Below, one piece after another: positions 34,278-41,895 of a stretch of DNA of 64,000 nucleotides; position 1 is the stretch's first letter, and every line of letters starts with the position of its first letter. The DNA comes from Galbitalea soli (GTDB lineage: Bacteria > Actinomycetota > Actinomycetes > Actinomycetales > Microbacteriaceae). The notes below the pieces were generated by a model. The model was given only the letters and a program-made list of their open reading frames with translations. It did no database searches and was not told where the DNA came from. The translations under genes were made by a program, and so were the position numbers. The stretch is from contig NZ_JAAGWZ010000002.1 of the NCBI RefSeq assembly GCF_010686725.1, forward strand, positions 186,001 to 250,000, written 5' to 3'.

Positions 34278-35480
34278 TTGAGCACCGTCTACGACGTCAC
34301 CGCATGGACCATTCCCGGCAGCAGCGTCACCTGCTACGACGACATCGGCGCCGTCATCAACAGCATGATCGCCGACGTGAAGGCGCATCAGACCTCGCAG
34401 TCGGCGAAGCCGGGAGCGGTCATCTACATTCCGCCGGGCGACTATCCGCTCAAGACCCGGGTGACCGTGGATATCAGCTATCTGACGATCCGAGGATCCG
34501 GCCACGGCTTCACCTCGCTGAGCATCCGCTACAACACCTCGAACACCTCGGCCTGGTACGAGATCAATCCGGGCTCCAGCCACGTGACGGTTCAGAACAC
34601 GGACGGCAATTCTGAAGCCTTCATCGTCACTCGCGGCGGCGACCCCCGGCTCAGCAGTGTGACCTTCGAGAACTTCTGTCTCGACGGGATGGCGTTCACA
34701 CCGAACGAGAACTCCTACACCAACGGCAAAATCGGCATTCGCTTCGACAGCGCGAACGACTCCGCCCACATCCAGAACATGGGCTTCGTCTACCTCGAAC
34801 ACGCGCTCATCGTGAAGAACGCCGACGCGCTCCGCGTCACCGACAACTTCATCGCCGAGTGCGGCAACTGCATCAAGCTCACCGGCTCCGGGCAGGCGAG
34901 CACGATCTCCAACAACTCCATCGGAGCGGGGTACGTGGGCTACTCGATCTACGCCGAGTCCTTCTTCGGGCTCCTGGTGACCGGCAACAACGTGTTTCCC
35001 CGGGGAAAGTCGTCTGTCACGCTCGTGAACTGCACGCTGTCGAGCATCACGTCGAACCGGTTCCACGCCTTCTATCCCGGCGTCGTCAACCTGTCGGGGG
35101 TGTGCACCGAGAACCTCATCAGTGGCAACCACTTCTACAGGCAGCCCGAGACGTACGGGCCATTCGTCGGCAACAACAACGGCCTCGACGACCTCTTCGG
35201 ACTGGTGCAGCTCAACGGCAGCAACAACGCGCTCATCGCCAACCACTTCTCATTCAACGTGCCGTCGGGCTCGATCACGCCGAGCGGGGCGACACCCACG
35301 CTCGTTCTCGTCAAGTCCGGCGACGGAAACTATCTGGCGTCGAACCACTTCGTGGCGAACGTGGCGGTGCACACCGTCGTGCTGGACGCGAGCACGACGA
35401 ACACGCACGTCATGGACAGCGGTACCTCGGCGCAGTTCCAGGCCTATTCGACGAGCTACGGGTTCCGGGCGACGCCGTGA
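34278..35480 (+). CDS. GH91 inulin fructotransferase (DFA-forming)
   Basis: A 400-residue parallel beta-helix enzyme that cleaves terminal difructose units of inulin and cyclises them to difructose anhydride (DFA III or DFA I). Core signatures are VIYIPPGDYPLKTRV, YLTIRGSGHGFTSLS and FGLLVTGNNVFPRGKSSV. The catalytic Asp183 (ADALRV) and Glu194 (IAECGN) lie 11 apart as in the other GH91. The apparent start is TTG 34278 with AAGGAGG four bases upstream. This form has no signal, but a Tat signal lies just upstream in another frame. The shorter length and pairing with a secreted GH32 suggest an extracellular enzyme. Product type cannot be read from sequence. Confidence 0.87.
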   Translation: MSTVYDVTAWTIPGSSVTCYDDIGAVINSMIADVKAHQTSQSAKPGAVIYIPPGDYPLKTRVTVDISYLTIRGSGHGFTSLSIRYNTSNTSAWYEINPGSSHVTVQNTDGNSEAFIVTRGGDPRLSSVTFENFCLDGMAFTPNENSYTNGKIGIRFDSANDSAHIQNMGFVYLEHALIVKNADALRVTDNFIAECGNCIKLTGSGQASTISNNSIGAGYVGYSIYAESFFGLLVTGNNVFPRGKSSVTLVNCTLSSITSNRFHAFYPGVVNLSGVCTENLISGNHFYRQPETYGPFVGNNNGLDDLFGLVQLNGSNNALIANHFSFNVPSGSITPSGATPTLVLVKSGDGNYLASNHFVANVAVHTVVLDASTTNTHVMDSGTSAQFQAYSTSYGFRATP

Positions 35481-37852
35481 CGGCCGGTTCTCGCGCGGTG
35501 GCGCTGCGGCGTTCGGCGCTCGCCGTCGCCGCGATCGTGCTCGGCGGCATCCTGCTGCCCGCTCTGGCCGGCCAGTCGGCACGGGCGGGCACCGCGGCGG
35601 GCTACCCGGAATTCCCCTACGCCTCGACCACCTACAGCGAGCCGTTCCGCGGGCAGTTCCACTTCAGCCCGCCGAACGGGTGGATGAACGACATCAACGG
35701 TCCCGTCTACTACCGGGGCGTCTACCACCTGTTCTTCCAGAGCAATCCGCACTCGCTCGGTGCCAACAACGACATCCACTGGGGGCACGCGACGAGCACC
35801 GACCTGGTGCACTGGACCCAGCAGCCCATCGCGCTCGAACCCGGTGTTCACGCACCCGGCGGACCGCAGAGCCTGCTGTGGTCGGGATCGGCGTGGGTCG
35901 ACACGGCCAATGTCACGGGACTGCGCAGCGGATCGGATGACCCCATCCTGCTCTTCACGGGAACGGACGGCGTCAGCATCGCGTACAGCGTCGATGGCGC
36001 GAGGACCTTCCACATGTACAACGGCGGCGCTCAGGTGGTCTCCACGGGAACCACGCAGAGTCGCGACCCGAAGGTGCAGTGGGATCCCGTCGGCAACCGC
36101 TGGGTGATGGTGCTCTACGACTTCACCGGCTCCCAGGGAGCGAGCTTCTACACCTCGACGAACCTGCTGTCGTGGGTGAAGGTGGGTCACTACTCCGCGA
36201 GCTGGTTCGTGGAGTGCCCTGATCTCTACGAATTACCAGTCGATGGCAACACGGCGAACGAGCGCTGGGTGCTGCAGGATGCGGGCGGTCACTACCTCGT
36301 CGGGCACCTGGACGCGTCGAGCATGTTCGTTCCCGATTCGACGACTCCTCTCACCATGGAATCCGGCGCGACCAACTACGGCGGCACCTGGTACGCCTCC
36401 CAGACCTTCAACCAACTGCCCTCGGCGCGGGTCGTCCAGGTGGGGTGGCAGGGTGGCAACCACGGGGCGACATGGACGGGCAATGCCTCGTTCCCCGCGC
36501 AACTCGGGCTGAGCACCTACTCCGATGGCATCCGGCTGACGCGGAACCCCGTGGCGGAGATCGCGAGCCTTCGGGCCAGCACACAATCGTGGTCGTCGCG
36601 GTCCATCACGACGAGTCCGGCGTCGGATCCGTTCACGGCGACGACGGGTGACAGCTACGAGATCCAGAGCAGCTTCGCGACCGCGGGGGCCACGGCGACG
36701 TCCGTCTCGTTCTCACTGCATCGGCGATCAGACGGCTCCAGCGACGCGTCCGTCTCCTATGACCTGACCACGCAGCAGCTCGTCGTCGACAACGCGGCGG
36801 GGAGCGTGCACCCCACGTTCGCTGCAGCGATGCCGCCGATCAACGGTGCGGTGAGCATCCACATCTTGGTGGATCGCGGCCAACTCGAGGTGTACGGCAA
36901 CGACGGCAGAACCGTGATCAGCGACAACGTCGATTTCAACTCCGGTGCGACCAGTCAGGGGATCGCGCTGACGGCGACCGGTGGCTCGATCACGGCGAGC
37001 AGTCTGTCGTTCTCGCCGCTGCGCTCCGCGTGGCTCGCCTCGCCCGAGGGGGTCTCGCCGGGCGGTGCCATCGTCGCCGCTCTGTCACAGCTGTCCCGAT
37101 CTCAGCCCACCGATCCCGAGACGATGAAGTGCGTCGACAACGACGGCCCCACCGGCAACGTTCAGATCTGGGATTGCACCGGCGGCTCGAACCAGTCCTG
37201 GCTCCTCCAGGCCGACGGGTCGCTCGTCGTGAACGGCGTGTGCATGCAGCTCCCCGCCGGCCAGACGGCCAACCACACCCTCGTGCAGACGGCACCGTGC
37301 TCGGGTGCGGCCAACCAGCAGTGGGCCCGCGGCAACTTCGGTGCCATCGTCAACGTGCTCTCCGGGCGCTGTCTCGACGTGGATTACAGCAACTACACGA
37401 ACGGGCAGCGGCTGCAGGTCTACGACTGCGTCGGGTCGCCCAATCAGGCGTGGGTCGGCCCCACCCGTGCTCTGCCGCCGTCCGGTGCGATCGTGTGGGA
37501 CGCCCTGTCGAAGTGCCTGGACCGCGATGTGGCGTCGGGACGGGCGCAGATCTGGGACTGCCTCGGAAACGGCAACCAGACCTGGACGATGAACACCGAC
37601 GGGACGATCACGACGGCGGGAGTCTGCCTGGAGGTTCCGCCCGGGCAGACCGCCAACCACACACTCGTCGATGTCGCGAGCTGCACGGGTTCGACGAACC
37701 AGCAGTGGACTCGCGTCGCCAATCAGGGGCTGCAGAACGTCGCCGCGGGGCGCTGCATCGATCTGAATTACGGCGACACGACCAACGGGCGGCAGCTTCA
37801 GCTGTACGACTGCGTGGGTGGTGCGAACCAGTATTGGATCGCACCCGCGTAG
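35477..37852 (+). CDS. Secreted GH32 fructanase with two ricin-type lectin (CBM13) modules
   Basis: A 791-residue exported enzyme. GTG 35477 overlaps the GH91 stop (GTGA). Residues 1-38 are a signal (LRRSALAVAAIVLGGILLPALAG; the RR is compatible with Tat). The GH32 propeller has Asp72 in GWMNDING, Asp197 in SRDPKV and Glu246 in ECPDL, followed by the beta-sandwich to about 510. Two beta-trefoil modules follow (about 525-655 and 660-791) with paired Cys and QxW repeats (NQSWLL, NQQWAR, NQAWVG; NQTWTM, NQQWTR). It probably trims inulin or levan outside the cell while held to polysaccharide. Confidence 0.88.
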   Translation: MTAGSRAVALRRSALAVAAIVLGGILLPALAGQSARAGTAAGYPEFPYASTTYSEPFRGQFHFSPPNGWMNDINGPVYYRGVYHLFFQSNPHSLGANNDIHWGHATSTDLVHWTQQPIALEPGVHAPGGPQSLLWSGSAWVDTANVTGLRSGSDDPILLFTGTDGVSIAYSVDGARTFHMYNGGAQVVSTGTTQSRDPKVQWDPVGNRWVMVLYDFTGSQGASFYTSTNLLSWVKVGHYSASWFVECPDLYELPVDGNTANERWVLQDAGGHYLVGHLDASSMFVPDSTTPLTMESGATNYGGTWYASQTFNQLPSARVVQVGWQGGNHGATWTGNASFPAQLGLSTYSDGIRLTRNPVAEIASLRASTQSWSSRSITTSPASDPFTATTGDSYEIQSSFATAGATATSVSFSLHRRSDGSSDASVSYDLTTQQLVVDNAAGSVHPTFAAAMPPINGAVSIHILVDRGQLEVYGNDGRTVISDNVDFNSGATSQGIALTATGGSITASSLSFSPLRSAWLASPEGVSPGGAIVAALSQLSRSQPTDPETMKCVDNDGPTGNVQIWDCTGGSNQSWLLQADGSLVVNGVCMQLPAGQTANHTLVQTAPCSGAANQQWARGNFGAIVNVLSGRCLDVDYSNYTNGQRLQVYDCVGSPNQAWVGPTRALPPSGAIVWDALSKCLDRDVASGRAQIWDCLGNGNQTWTMNTDGTITTAGVCLEVPPGQTANHTLVDVASCTGSTNQQWTRVANQGLQNVAAGRCIDLNYGDTTNGRQLQLYDCVGGANQYWIAPA

Positions 37853-37859
37853 TGCATCC

Positions 37860-37899
37860 GGCTGTCCATGGGCGGCGCACCAGCCGCCCATGGACAGCC
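37860..37899 (+). terminator. Terminator after the secreted GH32 gene
   Basis: Perfect 17-bp stem GGCTGTCCATGGGCGGC / GCCGCCCATGGACAGCC with loop GCACCA, eight bases after the stop; no T run follows. Confidence 0.75.
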
Positions 37900-38077
37900 G
37901 TCGTCGCCCGGCGTATCGTGGGGCGCGATTAGGCACATTCACCGCCCCACGGGCAGGTTTCCCCAGCCCGCGCGACGAGGAGTCCCGGTATCCGCGACGC
38001 CGTCGAGCGCTCGAGACGCGGGTCTCCCACCTCCACATATCGCACACAACTCGATCTCATGAAGACGAGGCACTCCC

Positions 38078-38449
38078 ATGCTGAAGCAAATCCACACGGT
38101 GCTGCCGGCGGCCGACCTGGCCCGTGCGCGCACCTACTACCACGACAAGTTGGGGCTCGATCCCGCCATGGAGGAACCGGGCAACCTCATGTACGACCTC
38201 GGGAACGGAACCGGATTCGAGGTCTACGAGACGGCGAACGCGGGCACCGCGAAGAACACGCAGATGGGGTGGATGACCGACGACCTCGAGGGCGAGATGT
38301 CGGTTCTCCGTTCCCACGGTGTGGTCTTCGAGGACTACGACGTGCCCGGTCTCAAGACCGTCGACGGTGTCGCCACCTCCGACGGGATGAAGGCGGCCTG
38401 GTTCCGTGACAGCGAGGGCAACTTCCTCTGCATCACGCAGCGGATGTGA
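38078..38449 (+). CDS. VOC-family protein (glyoxalase-like)
   Basis: A 123-residue single-domain VOC protein: IHTVLPAADLARARTYYHDKLGLDP, DLGNGTGFEVYET, and WFRDSEGNFLCITQR at the end. Small proteins of this type bind metal or antibiotics such as bleomycin, or act as isomerases. It is monocistronic with GAGG before the ATG, and its stop lies inside a huge GC hairpin shared with the convergent gene. Confidence 0.8.
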   Translation: MLKQIHTVLPAADLARARTYYHDKLGLDPAMEEPGNLMYDLGNGTGFEVYETANAGTAKNTQMGWMTDDLEGEMSVLRSHGVVFEDYDVPGLKTVDGVATSDGMKAAWFRDSEGNFLCITQRM

Positions 38450-38513
38450 CGGCCGCGGTGGGGGGGGGGGCGGGGGCGCCCCCCCGCCCCCCCCCCCCCC
38501 ACCGCCGTGTCAC
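38446..38513. terminator. Bidirectional G/C-tract hairpin between convergent genes
   Basis: A run of 11 G (38460-38470), a G5 block, then C7 and a run of 14 C (38487-38500), flanked by GTGAC / GTCAC arms. It folds into a very long stem and overlaps the stops of both convergent genes. Homopolymer length is prone to replication slippage and sequencing error. Confidence 0.75.
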
Positions 38514-39424
38514 GGGATCGTGACGATGATCTTGCCGCGAAGATGCCCGCTCTGGGAGTGTTCGTGCGCGGCGCTCGCCGCATCCAGCGGGTAGCGGTGG
38601 GCGACGGGCATGCGGAACGACCCCCTCTCGAAGAGCTCCGCGGCGCGGGTGCGGCCCTCCGGTGCGCGGGGTTCGTCGGGCCCGGGGGAGAGGTGCACCC
38701 CCAGCTCCGCGGCGGCCATGTCGGCCACGGTCACCACGGTGTCGGCGGAGCCGGTCAGCGCCATCAGCTCGGGGAGCGCGCCGAAGCCCGCGGCGTCCAG
38801 AGCGACGTCGACACCTCCGGGCGCGAGCGCCGTCACGCGCTCGACGAGCCCCTCGCCGTAGGTGGTCGGAATCACGCCGATCGACGAGAGGTACTCGTGG
38901 TTGGCCTCGCTCGCCGTGCCGATGACGCTGAGCCCCTCGCTCACGGCGAACTGCGCCGCCGACAGACCGACGCCACCCGCGGCACCGTTGATGAGCAGGG
39001 TCTGGCCGGGCTTCGGGGAGGCGTAGTTGAGCATCCGTTGAGCGGTCTCGGTCGGCAGGGGGAGTCCCGCCGCCTCCTCGAAGCTCATCGCGGCGGGTTT
39101 CTTCACCCAGTCGGTGAGCACCGTGTACTCGGCGAGCGAGCCGCCCGGGGCGGTGCCGAACACCTCGTCGCCGACGGAGACGGTCGTGACGCCGTCGCCG
39201 ACCTCGTCGACGACGCCCGACACGTCGGTGCCGACACCGGAGGGGAACCGGGTGGGGAAGTAGGCGGCGAGGTAGCCGGCGCGAATCTTCCAGTCGACCG
39301 GATTCACCCCCGCCGCACGGGTTGCGATGCGGATCTCGCCCGGGCCCGCGTGGGGCTCGTCGATCTCGACAAGGGTGAGCACGTCGGGACCACCGTACTC
39401 AGTGAACTGAACAGCCTTCATCAT
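38510..39424 (-). CDS. Zinc-independent MDR alcohol dehydrogenase / quinone reductase-like protein
   Basis: A 304-residue NADP-dependent reductase: AVQFTEYGGPDVLTLVEI, AAGVNPVDWKIRAGY, GTDVSGVVDEVG, NADP site LLINGAAGGVGLSAAQ, C-terminal GHLRGKIIVTIP. No structural zinc Cys cluster is present. An inverted repeat CGACCG-GAT-CGGTCG (39487-39501) upstream may be an operator. It is leftward and has GAGGAG before the start. Confidence 0.85.
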   Translation of the reverse strand: MMKAVQFTEYGGPDVLTLVEIDEPHAGPGEIRIATRAAGVNPVDWKIRAGYLAAYFPTRFPSGVGTDVSGVVDEVGDGVTTVSVGDEVFGTAPGGSLAEYTVLTDWVKKPAAMSFEEAAGLPLPTETAQRMLNYASPKPGQTLLINGAAGGVGLSAAQFAVSEGLSVIGTASEANHEYLSSIGVIPTTYGEGLVERVTALAPGGVDVALDAAGFGALPELMALTGSADTVVTVADMAAAELGVHLSPGPDEPRAPEGRTRAAELFERGSFRMPVAHRYPLDAASAAHEHSQSGHLRGKIIVTIP

Positions 39425-39612
39425 GAACTCCTCGGGTAGAGCACCAAAGGGGGAGCCGCCGCGCCTGTGGCGCGAGGCGCCTCCTGCGACCGGATCGGTC
39501 GTGTCGAGGCAAAACTAGACCCGGCGCGCGCGGTGCGTGCGAGAACTTTTCTCATGCGGCGTCGCGGAGTTGGGCAGCGCCCGACGGCGAAGGTCGTGGG
39601 CGCGACGCCCCC

Positions 39613-40161
39613 TCAGGAGAGGCAGGCGCGAACGCACCGGGCGACCGTCGGGCGGATCTCGCCCGCCGGGTCGACCGTCAGGCGATGGAAGAGGATGCCG
39701 TTGCCGCACGCGAGCAGCGCCCGGGCCGCCTCGTCCGGATGCGGTGCACCAGCACGCGTGAGCAGCGACGACATCCACTCCACCATCTGCCCGCGCTGCC
39801 GCAGGAACGGCGCGAGGAGTTCGCTGTCGTGAGCGGCCTCGAGCGACAGCGCGAGCCGCACGCGGGTGCGCGAGGCGTGGGGCCCGGATTCGGCGTCGAT
39901 GAGAGCGCAGACGAGGTCGACGAGCTCGAGCTCGGTCAGCGGACCGGCCGGTGACGGGGCGGGCGCGTCGGAGCGTTCCGCGTCGGCGATGTGCTCGATG
40001 AGGCCGGCCAGGAGGGCGGCGCGAGTGCGGAACCAATTGGAGGTGGACCCCCGCGGGAGGCCCGCGCGCGCATCGACGCGAGCGTGCGTGAGCGCGCGGA
40101 TGCCGTGCTCCGCGACCTCGTCCACGGCCGCCTGAAGTGCTCGTTCTCGTCTCGCCGTCAC
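39613..40161 (-). CDS. TetR-family regulator
   Basis: A 182-residue protein: HTH region RALQAAVDEVAEHGIRALTHARVDARAGLPRGSTSNWFRTRAALLAGL, with a C-terminal ligand domain. A TAGGAT -10 box (40173 to 40168 on the minus strand) lies six bases before the GTG start, so its mRNA should be leaderless. It is divergent from a small membrane protein, with two matching palindromes between, which indicates autoregulation. Confidence 0.85.
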   Translation of the reverse strand: MTARRERALQAAVDEVAEHGIRALTHARVDARAGLPRGSTSNWFRTRAALLAGLIEHIADAERSDAPAPSPAGPLTELELVDLVCALIDAESGPHASRTRVRLALSLEAAHDSELLAPFLRQRGQMVEWMSSLLTRAGAPHPDEAARALLACGNGILFHRLTVDPAGEIRPTVARCVRACLS

Positions 40162-40173
40162 GTCCGGATCCTA

Positions 40174-40211
40174 CACTACAGTCGTAGTGACAGGGCACTA
40201 CGAATGTAGTA
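40174..40211. promoter_or_regulatory. Tandem TetR operators between the TetR and membrane-protein genes
   Basis: CACTAC-AGTC-GTAGTG (40174-40189) and CACTAC-GAAT-GTAGTA (40196-40211): the same half-site and spacer twice, 22 bp apart (two helical turns). Confidence 0.75.
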
Positions 40212-40221
40212 GCCTCCCTCC

Positions 40222-40644
40222 ATGGTGATGGAATACGTGGTGCTCGCGACCTGGATCATCCAGGCGTCCGTGGGGGTGTCGCTCCTGGTGGGGTGGTGGA
40301 GGGGAGGCCGCTCGGGGGCGCCGACGGTGGTCATCCACGCGGCCATGGGCGTCGTCGGATTCCTGCTCTGGGTGGGCTTCCTGCTCAGCGCGGCCGTGCT
40401 GCCGGCGTGGCTCGCCCTCGTGGCGCTGACCATCGGCAACAGCGTGGGGGACGCGATGCTGCGTGGCCGATCCCGAGCCTGGCGACCCGACGCGAGCTTC
40501 TGGAGGAGCTACGGCGGCGCGATCGTCGACACGGTCACCGGGCGGATGCCGCCCCGGGTCACCTTTCACGCCCTGTTCGCGGGCGTCGTCTACTTCAGCT
40601 GTCTGGGCGTCTGCGTCGGCGCGACCGTCGCGGGTGCTGCGTGA
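40222..40644 (+). CDS. Small membrane protein of unknown function
   Basis: A 140-residue protein with about four hydrophobic segments: residues 5-25, 35-58, 60-77 and 116-138. A soluble loop near 80-112 (GDAMLRGRSRAWRPDASFWRSYGG) is unique. No family is recognised. It is the only target of the divergent TetR, by position. A role in efflux or lipid homeostasis is possible but not shown. Confidence 0.7.
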   Translation: MVMEYVVLATWIIQASVGVSLLVGWWRGGRSGAPTVVIHAAMGVVGFLLWVGFLLSAAVLPAWLALVALTIGNSVGDAMLRGRSRAWRPDASFWRSYGGAIVDTVTGRMPPRVTFHALFAGVVYFSCLGVCVGATVAGAA

Positions 40645-40686
40645 AGTGCGGCGTGAGGCGCGGCGTGAGGTGCGGCGCCCGCCGGC

Positions 40687-41658
40687 TCAGTCCTCGTCGA
40701 GGGTTGCGACGGCGCCGAGGCTTGGGTGGCGCACGGCGGGGACGGGGAGGCGCATGAGCAGGGCATCCGGGTCGACACCGAATCGCCCGCTCGCGGTCTC
40801 GCCGATGGGGTCGCCGTCGAGCTCGGCGAGCACCGGCCGGTCGAGGGTGAACTCGAACTCCCTGCCCGACCACTGGCGGATCGACGCGATGCCGTTGCGG
40901 TTGCCGATGGCGACGTCGATGGCGACACCGACCCAGCCCGCGACGATGTTGGGGCGCAGCATGACCACGTCGAGCTGGCCGTCGTCGACCGTCGCGCCGG
41001 GCGCCACCTCGATGCCGCCGATCACCGAGCTGCAGTTGCAGGCCAGCACCATGAGGCAGTCGACGCTGTCCTCCGCCGCGCCGTCGACCTCGAGGGTCGC
41101 GCTGAATTTGCCCCCGAACAGGTTGGCGCCGCCCGCCACGGCGTAGGCCGCCCAGCCCACCTTCTTCTTGAGCTTGTCGTCGGTCTTGTCCATGATCGTC
41201 GCGTCGAAGCCCACGCCGCCCATCACGACGAAGGCGTGCTCCTGGCCGTCGTCGAAGGTCGCGAGCCCCACATCGATCGGGTGGTCCTGACCGCGGAAGG
41301 CGACCTGCAGAGCGTCGTCGAGTGAGTCGAGCGGGATTCCCAGGTTCCGGGCGAGCAGGTTTCCCGTGCCGCTGGGCAGAAGCCCGTAGGGGATGCCCGT
41401 CCCGCGCAGCACGCTCGCGACAGCCCGCACCGTTCCGTCGCCGCCCATCGCGCAGACCAGGTCGGGCTTCACCTGGAGCGCCTCGCGGGCCGCGGCGACG
41501 CCGCCGTCGTCGGGGTCGGACTCGAACCAGCGCGGCTCGTTCCAGCCCGAGGCCGCGGCGAACTCGGCGACCTGCGCCTTGGTCGCGTCGATGTCATCGA
41601 ACTTGCTCGGGTTGACGATGATCGCGAGCGTGCGGGGGGATTCGGGTGCGGAGGTCAT
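40687..41658 (-). CDS. Diacylglycerol-kinase-family lipid kinase
   Basis: A 323-residue kinase with LAIIVNPSKFDD at the start, the nucleotide loop MGGDGTVRAVASVLRGT, LPSGTGNLLARNLGIP and the C-terminal GGIEVAPGATVDDGQLDVV motif. It phosphorylates diacylglycerol or a related lipid. It is monocistronic and unrelated to the flanking fructan genes. Confidence 0.88.
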   Translation of the reverse strand: MTSAPESPRTLAIIVNPSKFDDIDATKAQVAEFAAASGWNEPRWFESDPDDGGVAAAREALQVKPDLVCAMGGDGTVRAVASVLRGTGIPYGLLPSGTGNLLARNLGIPLDSLDDALQVAFRGQDHPIDVGLATFDDGQEHAFVVMGGVGFDATIMDKTDDKLKKKVGWAAYAVAGGANLFGGKFSATLEVDGAAEDSVDCLMVLACNCSSVIGGIEVAPGATVDDGQLDVVMLRPNIVAGWVGVAIDVAIGNRNGIASIRQWSGREFEFTLDRPVLAELDGDPIGETASGRFGVDPDALLMRLPVPAVRHPSLGAVATLDED

Positions 41659-41811
41659 CTTCGAACACTAGGGCACGAGGGCGCTCGCCGCTGCCCCCGT
41701 TGCGGCGCGGATCGTGAGGACGAAGAGGCGCTGGCCCGCGATCATCCGCACCGACCGGGTAGCCCCTGGCGTGGCCCGCGTCACGGGGCGAGGCGCCCGC
41801 CGGAGAAAATG

Positions 41812-41876
41812 TGATTAAGCGCTTGACCAACGTCGCGACTTCGCGCTACTCTCCATCTTGATAAAACGCTTAATCA
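41812..41876 (+). promoter_or_regulatory. Promoter of the second fructan operon flanked by two LacI operators
   Basis: TTGACC (41823-41828), 18-bp spacer, TACTCT (41847-41852). Operator 1 TGATTAAGCGCTTGACCA (41812-41829) covers the -35. Operator 2 TGATAAAACGCTTAATCA (41859-41876) begins at the expected start of transcription. The shared core TGATWAARCGCTT is a classic LacI type. Confidence 0.75.
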
Positions 41877-41895
41877 GAAATGGACATCACCGCCG

